NCBI GenBank assembly: GCA_021823365.1
Contig: JAKAOD010000073.1
Location: forward strand, 1 to 10,079
Reading direction: 5' to 3'
Length of the DNA: 10,079 nt
DNA from: Actinomycetes bacterium
GTDB taxonomy: Bacteria; Actinomycetota; Acidimicrobiia; Acidimicrobiales; Bog-793
This document shows positions 1 through 5,706 of this stretch, piece by piece. Position numbers and translations under genes: made by a program. Within the stretch, counting starts at the first letter, position 1. Every line of letters starts with the position of its first letter. The notes under the pieces are model-generated. The model worked only from the letters and a program-made list of their open reading frames with translations. It was not told the origin of the DNA and made no database searches.

Positions 1-2532
1 ATCTCGTGAGCGCAGCCCCTTGGCCTTGCGGACGGAGTGCGCCGCGGAACAGATGGCGCGCACGAGGTCCATCTTCTCCACGAGCTCGGGATCCGTGGGC
101 AGCGCGGTCGCCTCGGGCCAATCGGCGAGGTGCACGCTGCGCTCGCCGGTGAGGCCGCGGTAGACGCTATCGGCGAGCAGGGGCAGGAGCGGCGCGACGA
201 CCCGGCTGAGCACGGACAGGACGGTGTGCAGCGTGTCGTAGGCGTCGACCTTGTCCGTGTCGGGGATCTTCGACGCGCTCCGCCAGAACCGGTCCCGGCT
301 CCGGCGCACGTACCAGTTCGTGAGGGCGTCGAGGAAACCGGCGACGGCGGCCGTCGCGGCGGGAAAGTCGTAGCGATCGAGTGCCGAGGTCACCTCCTCG
401 ACGAGCACCCGGGTCTTCGCGAGGGCGTAGCGATCGAGGAGGCCGGTCTGATCCGCTCGGACGCTGCCGACGACTCCGTCGGAGCGCCCGTAGAGCGAGA
501 GGAAGTACCAGGTGTTCCAGATCGGGTTGAGGACCTGGCGGACCGGCTCGGCCATCGCCTCGTCGTCGACCACGACGTCCGAGCCGCGAAGCACCGTGGA
601 GGAGAGGAAGTACCAGCGCATCGTGTCCGCACCCCGGCGCGCGAAGAACTCGTCCGGGTCGGGGAAGTTGCGCAGGCGCTTCGAGAGCTTGCGTCCGTCG
701 TTGCCGAGGACGATGCCGTGGGCGATGCAATGCGAGAAGGCCGGCTTGTCGAACAGTGCCACCGCGAGGACGTGCAGGTTGTAGAACCACGCCCGTGCCT
801 GGCCGACGTACTCGCAGATGAAATCTGCCGGGAAGTTCGCCTCGAAGCGCTCGCGGTTCTCGAAGGGGTAGTGGAGCTGGGCGAAGGGCATCGAGCCCGA
901 CTCGAACCAACAGTCGAGGACGTCCGGGACCCGGCGCATCGTCGACCGACCGGTCGGGTCGTCGGGGTTCGGGCGGGTGAGCTCGTCGACCGCCGGACGG
1001 TGCAGGTCCGGCGGTCGGACCCCGAAGTCGCGCGCGATCTCGTCGAGGCTGCCGTACACGTCGACGCGCGGGTGCGCCGGGTCGTCGCTCTTCCAGACCG
1101 GGATCGGCGCGCCCCAGAACCGGTTTCGCGATATCGACCAGTCGCGGGCACCCTCGAGCCACTTGCCGAAGGCGCCGGCGCGCACGTTCGCCGGGTACCA
1201 CTCGATCTGCTCGTTGAGCTCGAGGAGCCTGCGCTTGACGGCGGTCACCTCGACGAAGAACGACGAGACGGCGCGGTAGACGAGCGGCGTGTCCGTCCGC
1301 CAGCAGTGCGGGTAGGCGTGCACGACCTCCTCGCGCCGGAAGAGGCGCCCGGCGCCCTCGAGCTTCTCGATCACCCGCTCGTTCGCGGTGAACACCTGGA
1401 GCCCCTCGAGGTCCGGGACGCGGGAGTCGAAACGCCCGCGGTCGTCGACCGGGCAGATGACGCCGATGCCGTTGGCCTCGCAGATGCGCTGGTCGTCCTC
1501 GCCGAAGGCGGGCGCCAGGTGGACGATCCCGGTACCGTCCTCGACCGTCACGTGGTCCCCGGCGAGCACGACGAAAGCGTTCTCGGTCCCGGAAAAGTAC
1601 GGGAAGAGCGGGCGGTAGCGGCGGCCGACGAGCGCCGAGCCCTTCACGGTGCCGATCACCTCGGCATCGCCGAGCTCCTCGGCGTAGGAGGCAAGCCGCG
1701 CCTCGGCGAGGAGGAGGCGATGCCCGCCGGAGGAGGCGACCGCGTAGTCGATGTCTGGTCCGACGGCGAGGGCGAGGTTGGAAGGGAGCGTCCACGGTGT
1801 CGTGGTCCACGCGAGCGCTCGCAGCGGGCCGGCGAGAAGGTCGTTCCGCTCTCCCTCGGCGGCGGTGAGGTCGAAGGCGACGGTGACGGCGGGGTCGACC
1901 CGGTCGCGGTAGGCGTCGTCCTGGCGGGCCTCGGAGTTCGAGAGAGGGGTCTCACACTCCCAGCAGTAGGGCTGCACCTTGTAGCCCTCGTAGATCAGGC
2001 CCCGCTCGTAGAGCGTCTTGAACGCCCAGAGGACGCTCTCGGTGTAGCCCGGGTCCATCGTCTTGTAGTCGTGCTCGAAGTCGACCCAGCGTGCCTGACG
2101 CGTCACATAGCGCTCCCAGGCCTTGGTGTAGCGCAGCACCGACGTTCGGCAGTGGTCGTTGAAGCGGGCGATGCCGAAGTCGGTGATGGGGCCCCTGCCG
2201 GACACCCCGAGCTCCTTCTCTGTCTCGATCTCGGCGGGCAGGCCGTGGCAGTCCCAGCCGAAGCGCCGCTCCACGTGGCGCCCGCGCATCGTCTGGTACC
2301 GGGGCATGGCGTCCTTGACGTAGCCCGTCAGCAAGTGCCCGTAGTGAGGAAGCCCGTTCGCGAACGGCGGGCCGTCGTAGAAGACGAACTCGGGTGCGCC
2401 GCGACGGGCGTCGAGGGAGGCGGCGAAGGTGCCGTCCTCGGCCCAGGACGCAAGGACGCCCTCCTCGAGCGAGGGGTAGTCCGCCTGCGCCTCGACCGCG
2501 GGGTAGCTCTGCTGCCGGTCGGGAGCGTCCAT
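1..2532 (-). CDS. ileS: Isoleucyl-tRNA synthetase, IleS2 class (3' end beyond window)
   Basis: Cytosolic class I synthetase that charges tRNA-Ile and hydrolyses mischarged Val-tRNA-Ile. Seen: 844 codons from an ATG at 2532, open to the left edge. The HIGH motif is HYGH at residues 63-66, inside the context [24 protein letters not shown] follows at about 92-101. The CP1 editing-domain strand [16 protein letters not shown] starts near residue 243. The KMSKS loop is KLSKR at 615-619, followed by the anticodon-binding domain. The window ends in the C-terminal region ([11 protein letters not shown]); full-length family members have roughly 1,000-1,100 residues, so about 200 are missing. The FxxGLPHYGH context is that of the eukaryote-like IleS2 class rather than IleS1 (family knowledge). 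The start is set by the N-terminal length before HYGH and by a TAATCT -10 element six bases upstream, which leaves no room for an SD or T-box leader. It diverges from the DUF167 gene. Confidence 0.97.
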   Translation of the reverse strand, partial: MDAPDRQQSYPAVEAQADYPSLEEGVLASWAEDGTFAASLDARRGAPEFVFYDGPPFANGLPHYGHLLTGYVKDAMPRYQTMRGRHVERRFGWDCHGLPAEIETEKELGVSGRGPITDFGIARFNDHCRTSVLRYTKAWERYVTRQARWVDFEHDYKTMDPGYTESVLWAFKTLYERGLIYEGYKVQPYCWECETPLSNSEARQDDAYRDRVDPAVTVAFDLTAAEGERNDLLAGPLRALAWTTTPWTLPSNLALAVGPDIDYAVASSGGHRLLLAEARLASYAEELGDAEVIGTVKGSALVGRRYRPLFPYFSGTENAFVVLAGDHVTVEDGTGIVHLAPAFGEDDQRICEANGIGVICPVDDRGRFDSRVPDLEGLQVFTANERVIEKLEGAGRLFRREEVVHAYPHCWRTDTPLVYRAVSSFFVEVTAVKRRLLELNEQIEWYPANVRAGAFGKWLEGARDWSISRNRFWGAPIPVWKSDDPAHPRVDVYGSLDEIARDFGVRPPDLHRPAVDELTRPNPDDPTGRSTMRRVPDVLDCWFESGSMPFAQLHYPFENRERFEANFPADFICEYVGQARAWFYNLHVLAVALFDKPAFSHCIAHGIVLGNDGRKLSKRLRNFPDPDEFFARRGADTMRWYFLSSTVLRGSDVVVDDEAMAEPVRQVLNPIWNTWYFLSLYGRSDGVVGSVRADQTGLLDRYALAKTRVLVEEVTSALDRYDFPAATAAVAGFLDALTNWYVRRSRDRFWRSASKIPDTDKVDAYDTLHTVLSVLSRVVAPLLPLLADSVYRGLTGERSVHLADWPEATALPTDPELVEKMDLVRAICSAAHSVRKAKGLRSRD

Positions 2533-2537
2533 GGCTC

Positions 2538-2543
2538 TAGATT
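2538..2543 (+). promoter_or_regulatory. Leaderless -10 element of the DUF167 gene (TAGATT)
   Basis: TAGATT matches TANNNT and lies eight bases before the ATG at 2552, a spacing at which the transcript would start near that ATG. It shares AGATT with the opposing ileS -10 and sits in a short AT-rich island in otherwise GC-rich DNA. No -35 hexamer is recognisable. Confidence 0.5.
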
Positions 2544-2544
2544 A
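2539..2544 (-). promoter_or_regulatory. Leaderless -10 element of ileS (TAATCT)
   Basis: On the minus strand TAATCT is followed by AGAGCC and then the ileS ATG, so a transcript would begin at or next to the A of the start codon. This fits the TANNNT leaderless promoters common in actinobacteria. No TTGACA-like -35 is visible 16-18 bases further upstream. It overlaps the opposing -10 of the DUF167 gene by five bases. Confidence 0.55.
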
Positions 2545-2551
2545 TTCGGGC

Positions 2552-2941
2552 ATGGCGGGGGACCTGTTCGACGTCGAACCGCGCGCGGGCGCCGAGGCCG
2601 GATCGGACGACATCTCTGCGATCATCCTGCGGCTGCACGTCCAGCCTGGCGCAGGTCGTGCCGCCGTCGTCGGCCGGCGCGGCGACTCGCTCCACGTCAG
2701 GGTCGCGCCGCCGCCGGTCGAGGGACGGGCGAATGCCGCATGCGTCGACCTCGTCGCAGAGCTGTTCGAGGTGGCGCCGTCGAAGGTCGAGCTCGTGAGC
2801 GGGGCGAGGAGCCGGCAGAAGCGACTCCGGGTCGAGGGCGTCTCGCCGAGTCGCGCGCGAGCCGCGATCGGCGCCGCCCTCGAGCGCTCCGGAACGGGCT
2901 CTCGTCCGGCGTCGCGGCACGCCGGACGCGCTGCCCGCTGA
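2552..2941 (+). CDS. DUF167 / YggU (UPF0235) family protein
   Basis: A small soluble protein of 129 residues with no established biochemical role. Seen: residues about 25-95 carry the family signature, including LRLHVQPGAGRAAVVG, LHVRVAPPPVEGRANAA, and the ending KVELVSGARSRQKRLRVEG. The N-terminal ~20 residues and the Ala/Arg-rich tail after about residue 105 are not part of the domain, and the tail codons contain a strong hairpin. An in-frame ATG at 2531 would give 136 residues, but it overlaps the ileS start inside CCATGG and lies upstream of the TAGATT -10. The ATG at 2552 is therefore preferred. Family members often sit near yggT/sepG and the divIVA-ileS end of cell-division clusters (known context), which agrees with the ileS neighbour. 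Family assignment is secure; function is not inferred. Confidence 0.88.
   Translation: MAGDLFDVEPRAGAEAGSDDISAIILRLHVQPGAGRAAVVGRRGDSLHVRVAPPPVEGRANAACVDLVAELFEVAPSKVELVSGARSRQKRLRVEGVSPSRARAAIGAALERSGTGSRPASRHAGRAAR
2566..2579. repeat. 14-bp perfect palindrome GTTCGACGTCGAAC upstream of ileS
   Basis: Every base pairs with its partner on the opposite strand. It lies 34-47 bases upstream of the ileS start and inside codons 6-10 of the DUF167 gene, before its conserved domain. That position would suit an operator, but it is also in-frame coding sequence (LFDVE), so its function is unproven. Confidence 0.25.
2903..2928 (+). terminator. Strong GC hairpin at the 3' end of the DUF167 gene
   Basis: CGTCCGGCGT and ACGCCGGACG form a perfect 10-bp stem around the 6-nt loop CGCGGC. 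It ends 13 bases before the end of the stop codon and lies in the poorly conserved tail. No T-run follows, so it is not a classical intrinsic terminator. It could be a U-less actinobacterial terminator or an RNA-stabilising stem protecting the short message. Confidence 0.35.
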
Positions 2942-3005
2942 GGGGGTTGCGCCCGAGAACGTCAATCGAAACGGGCATACGCACGTGAAATGGCATGGCA
3001 GGTCG

Positions 3006-3035
3006 TTCGACGCGAGCGCGGCGATCGGCTATGGT
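3006..3035 (+). promoter_or_regulatory. Promoter of the DksA-like/lspA/rluD operon
   Basis: TTCGAC (3006-3011) is a partial -35 match, followed by an 18-base spacer and TATGGT (3030-3035), a good TANNNT -10. Transcription would begin around 3042. This leaves a ~30-base leader with AGGAG at 3055-3059 and an ATG at 3072, which supports 3072 rather than the in-frame ATG at 2985, since that lies upstream of the promoter. Confidence 0.5.
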
Positions 3036-3071
3036 CGCGCACTCTCGTCCCGAGAGGAGATGCTGAGCACG

Positions 3072-4229
3072 ATGCCTCGGACCACCATCTCTGCAGACGT
3101 GAACCCCGAGCCCCAGGCGGCAGAGCGCCGCAGCCAGCGTGCGGAGACGGCGGGCGTCCGGAGCGGCCCGGCACGCGGGTCCGCGAAGGCGTTGACGAAA
3201 GGCCTCCTCGCGACCGACGGGCGTGCGCCGGCCGGCGAGAGGACCGGGACGGCGAAAGCGGCGAAGCAGGCGAAGCATGCCGAAGTAGCCAACGGAGCCG
3301 GGGAGCCCCGGACGACCGAGCCGCCGGCGCCGGCGCGGCCGACCACGCGGCGGCGGGGGCAGAACGCGAGCGCGGCGAAGGCCCTGGCGGCCAAGGCTGC
3401 TCCGTCCACGACCAGGGCGTCGAAGGCCTCGCCGGTGAAGGCCTCGCCGGTGAAGGCGGCAGCGAAGGAAGCGGTGGCGAAGGCTGTGGCGAGGAAGGAC
3501 GCGGTGGCGAAGGCGCCGGCGGGAAAGGAAGCGGTGGCGAAGGCGGCGGGGAAGGAAGCGGCGGCCGGCGCGGGCAAAGCGCGTGCACCGAAGCCGGCCG
3601 GGGGCGCGGCGGGTGAGAGGCGGGCCGCCGGGCGGGTCGCCGCCGACGTCGTGGGTGCCGGCGCCGCCACCCCGGAGCACCAAGGCGCTGCCGGACCCGC
3701 AGGCGGTGGCCATCCGGCGGGAGAGGCCGGCGGCGGCCGGCACGCGGCTGCGAAGGGCACCGTCGAGCGTCCCGCGAGCGAGCGAGCGGTCGCGGGTCGC
3801 AGCCGCGCCGGGGAGCGTCCTGCAAGCGCCGGCGGACGGAGCTCGCTCGGCTACGCCTCGGATGCCGAGTTCCTCGCGCGCCAGCGCGGGTTGCTCCTCG
3901 CCGAGCGCGCGACGTACGCCGAGCAGGCCGAGAGCCTTCGCGCGGAGGCGGAGTCCCTCGTCGAGGAGATGGAGCCGGGAGACACCCAGTTCGACGACGA
4001 GTCCGGCGAGGGGGGGACGGTGACGGTCGACCGGGAGCGCGACCTCGCGCTCAGCGCCCAGGCGACGGCGGCGGTCCAGGAGATCGACGACGCCCTGGCG
4101 AAGATCGAGCGAGGCACCTACGGATTGTGCGAGAGCTGCGGCGAGGTCATTCCCGCGGCGCGGCTCGAGGCGCTCCCCTACGCGCGGCTGTGCGTGGCGT
4201 GCAAGAGCGGAGGGCTCTCGCGCCGTTGA
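3072..4229 (+). CDS. DksA/TraR-type C4 zinc-finger protein with long Lys/Ala-rich N-terminal tail
   Basis: Probable RNA polymerase-associated regulator of 385 residues. Seen: residues 1-~250 are low complexity, rich in Ala, Lys, Arg, Gly and Pro, and contain two KASPV copies and three 10-residue K(E/D)AVAKAxxx repeats, like histone-H1/HupB-type basic tails. From about residue 258 comes a helical segment (LARQRGLLLAERATYAEQ onward) with a Glu-rich stretch. The zinc finger then follows with cysteines 353, 356, 374 and 377 (C-X2-C-X17-C-X2-C), in the family context GLCESCGEVIPAARLEALPYARLC. The E. coli DksA tip motif (Asp..Ala) is not visible between the two helices, so classical ppGpp-linked activity is uncertain. 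Basic-tailed DksA-like proteins are known in actinobacteria. It leads the operon, and its TGA overlaps the TTG start of lspA. AGGAG lies 12 bases before the chosen ATG; an ATG at 3060 touches that SD with no spacing. Confidence 0.85.
   Translation: MPRTTISADVNPEPQAAERRSQRAETAGVRSGPARGSAKALTKGLLATDGRAPAGERTGTAKAAKQAKHAEVANGAGEPRTTEPPAPARPTTRRRGQNASAAKALAAKAAPSTTRASKASPVKASPVKAAAKEAVAKAVARKDAVAKAPAGKEAVAKAAGKEAAAGAGKARAPKPAGGAAGERRAAGRVAADVVGAGAATPEHQGAAGPAGGGHPAGEAGGGRHAAAKGTVERPASERAVAGRSRAGERPASAGGRSSLGYASDAEFLARQRGLLLAERATYAEQAESLRAEAESLVEEMEPGDTQFDDESGEGGTVTVDRERDLALSAQATAAVQEIDDALAKIERGTYGLCESCGEVIPAARLEALPYARLCVACKSGGLSRR
3422..3451 (+). repeat. Tandem 15-bp repeat, two copies (KASPV)
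   Basis: Two identical adjacent copies of GAAGGCCTCGCCGGT, in frame, encode part of the basic tail (KASPV twice). A third copy begins (GAAGGC) and then diverges. Exact identity at third positions suggests recent slippage duplication. Confidence 0.85.
3465..3554 (+). repeat. Tandem 30-bp in-frame repeat, three copies (10-residue basic repeat)
   Basis: AAGGAAGCGGTGGCGAAGGC occurs at 3465-3484 and again at 3525-3544, with a one-base variant at 3495-3514, so the period is exactly 30 bp. The encoded repeats are KEAVAKAVAR, KDAVAKAPAG and KEAVAKAAGK. The near-identical 20-bp cores and freer last ten bases suggest expansion by duplication, and copy number may vary between strains. Confidence 0.85.
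4209..4214 (+). promoter_or_regulatory. lspA: Ribosome binding site for lspA (GGAGGG)
   Basis: GGAGGG lies in the last codons of the DksA-like gene, 11 bases before the TTG at 4226. It is the only good SD near the start of the LspA reading frame and decides in favour of the coupled TTG start. Confidence 0.55.
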
Positions 4230-4735
4230 GCGGCGGCGGCGACGGGGGGGCGCGGCCCCGTCGCTCGCGGTGGCGCGTCCTGCTCATCGTCGCGGGGGCG
4301 GTCGTGGCAGCAGACCAGGCGACGAAGACGCTCGCGGTCGACGAGCTGGGCGCCCGGCCGGTGCACGTCCTCGGGCCGCTCTCGCTCCACCTCGCGTACA
4401 ACACGGGCGTCGCCTTCTCGATCGGCGCGGGCTGGACGCTGCCGATCGTGCTCCTCGTCGCCGTCCTCGTCGGGGTGCTCCTCGGGTACGGGCGCTCGGT
4501 CGATGGCGCCGGCGCCGCCGCGGCGCTCGGCCTCGTCCTCGGGGGAGCGCTCGGAAACCTCGGCGACAGGCTCTTCCGCGGGCATGGGGGCGCCGTCGTC
4601 GACTTCGTCCGCGTCGGCTTCTGGCCGACGTTCAACCTTGCAGACGCTGCGATCGTCTGCGGCGGGGCGGTGCTCGCCTTCTCGATCTCGCGCCGGCCGC
4701 CTGCACGGCGCGCCCGCAGGTCCGGCCCGGCGTGA
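4226..4735 (+). CDS. lspA: Lipoprotein signal peptidase (signal peptidase II)
   Basis: Integral membrane aspartyl protease that removes the signal peptide of prolipoproteins after lipidation. Seen: 169 residues, normal for the family. Four hydrophobic segments lie at about 17-30, 67-90, 98-112 and 138-155. AADQATK is in the first segment, followed by YNTGVAFS and GGALGNLGDRL. The catalytic aspartates are Asp126 (VVDFV) and Asp140 (FNLADAAI). The C-terminus is Arg-rich. The frame stays open upstream to an ATG at 4127, but that lies inside the DksA-like zinc finger. The TTG at 4226 shares bases with the preceding stop (TTGA) and has an SD, implying translational coupling. The stop overlaps the rluD GTG. 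It probably acts on lipoproteins modified by Lgt encoded elsewhere (inference). Confidence 0.94.
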   Translation: MSGGGDGGARPRRSRWRVLLIVAGAVVAADQATKTLAVDELGARPVHVLGPLSLHLAYNTGVAFSIGAGWTLPIVLLVAVLVGVLLGYGRSVDGAGAAAALGLVLGGALGNLGDRLFRGHGGAVVDFVRVGFWPTFNLADAAIVCGGAVLAFSISRRPPARRARRSGPA

Positions 4736-5661
4736 TCGAGATCCCTGCGGGCCTCGAAGGCATGCGCGTCGACCGCGCCGTCGCGACGCTGACCGGGCTG
4801 GCGCGCGCCGAGGTGGCGCGGCTGCTCGATCGCGGGGGGGTCCGCCTGGAGGGCGTCGCCGTGAGCAGCGCGCACCGCCGGGTGGTGGCCGGGCAGAAGA
4901 TCGAGATCGACCTCTCCGCGCCGGCCGGTGGAGCGCCGAGAGCTGGGGTCGAGCCGGAGGATGTCGAGGTCAGCGTCGTCTACGAGGATGCCGCCCTCGT
5001 CGTCGTCGACAAGCCGGCCGGCCTCGTCGTCCATCCCGGCGCCGGGCACGAGCGGCGCACCCTCGTCGCGGGTCTGCTGGCGCGCTATCCGGACCTGGCC
5101 GCTGCCGCCCGGCGCGGCGAGCTCGACCCGCTCCGGCCGGGCGTCGTCCACCGCCTGGACAAGGACACCTCCGGCCTCCTCGTCGTGGCGCGCTCCGAGA
5201 GCGCCCGGCGCTCGCTCGCCGTCCAGCTCGCCGATCGCACGATGGGCCGCACCTACCGGGCGCTGGCGATCGGGGCGATCCTGGAGGACTCAGGGGTGGT
5301 CGAGGCGCCGGTCGGCCGCTCGACCCGGGACCGAACGCTCATGGCGGTGACCGTGTCCGGGCGGCCTGCGCGAACCCGCTACGCGGTGCTGCAGCGCTAC
5401 GTGCGCCCGGTCGCGTCGACGCTTCTGTCCGTGCAGCTGGACACCGGTCGGACCCACCAGATCCGCGTCCACCTTTCGGCCGTCGGTCATCCGCTCCTCG
5501 GGGATGCCCGGTACCGGGGCCGGCGACGCGAGCTGCCGCTCTCGAGGACGTTCCTCCACGCCGAGCGCCTGCGGCTCGTCCACCCCGTCTCCGGCGAGCC
5601 CATCGAGCTCGTCGCGCCGCTCCCGGCCGAGCTCGTCGAGGTGCTCGAACAGCTGTCCTGA
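4732..5661 (+). CDS. rluD: RluD-type pseudouridine synthase (RluA family)
   Basis: Isomerises uridine to pseudouridine in RNA; RluD-class enzymes act on helix 69 of 23S rRNA, but the exact target here is inferred. Seen: 309 residues. An N-terminal S4 RNA-binding domain spans about residues 10-60 (MRVDRAVATLTGLARAEVARL, with LLDRGGVRLEG). The catalytic domain opens with VVYEDAALVVVDKPAGLVVHPG and has the signature HRLDKDTSGLLVVA with catalytic Asp143. LDTGRTHQIRVHL and GHPLLGDARYRG follow. The GTG start overlaps the lspA stop in GTGA, so it is read as part of the same operon. The longer upstream frame is discarded because it lies across lspA and lacks family similarity. The lspA-rluD order is widely conserved in actinobacteria. 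Paralogue discrimination (RluD versus other RluA members) is not certain. Confidence 0.92.
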   Translation: MIEIPAGLEGMRVDRAVATLTGLARAEVARLLDRGGVRLEGVAVSSAHRRVVAGQKIEIDLSAPAGGAPRAGVEPEDVEVSVVYEDAALVVVDKPAGLVVHPGAGHERRTLVAGLLARYPDLAAAARRGELDPLRPGVVHRLDKDTSGLLVVARSESARRSLAVQLADRTMGRTYRALAIGAILEDSGVVEAPVGRSTRDRTLMAVTVSGRPARTRYAVLQRYVRPVASTLLSVQLDTGRTHQIRVHLSAVGHPLLGDARYRGRRRELPLSRTFLHAERLRLVHPVSGEPIELVAPLPAELVEVLEQLS

Positions 5662-5680
5662 AGGGTGACGGTCGGCCTCG

Positions 5681-5699
5681 ACGGGTGGCCGCGACCCGT
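5681..5699. terminator. Small hairpin between convergent rluD and sigma gene
   Basis: ACGGGT and ACCCGT pair across the 7-base loop GGCCGCG in the 45-bp gap between the two stop codons. The stem is only 6 bp and no T-run follows on either strand. Its position between convergent genes makes a bidirectional terminator plausible but unproven. Confidence 0.3.
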
Positions 5700-5706
5700 G
5701 CGGCGC

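Noticed and set aside
167..1810. Minus-strand 547-codon frame inside ileS
   Set aside because: Different frame from the synthetase; Arg/Pro-rich shadow with no motif.
2566..2579. LexA/SOS box
   Set aside because: The known actinobacterial box is GAAC-N4-GTTC; this palindrome has the half sites in the opposite order and wrong spacing.
37..2988. Very long open frame (983 codons) on the plus strand opposite ileS
   Set aside because: It is antisense to a clear isoleucyl-tRNA synthetase, has no recognisable domain, and is Arg/Val/Glu/Gly-rich as expected from the mirror of G/C-biased codons.
2985..3071. Upstream ATG 2985 as start of the DksA-like protein
   Set aside because: It lies before the TTCGAC-N18-TATGGT promoter and has no SD; ATG 3072 follows AGGAG.
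3422..3554. CRISPR-like direct repeats
   Set aside because: Periods of 15 and 30 bp with no unique spacers; they are in-frame coding repeats of a basic low-complexity tail.
4127..4225. ATG 4127 as the lspA start
   Set aside because: Would add 33 Arg-rich residues translated across the zinc finger of the preceding gene; the TTG at 4226 has an SD and coupling overlap.
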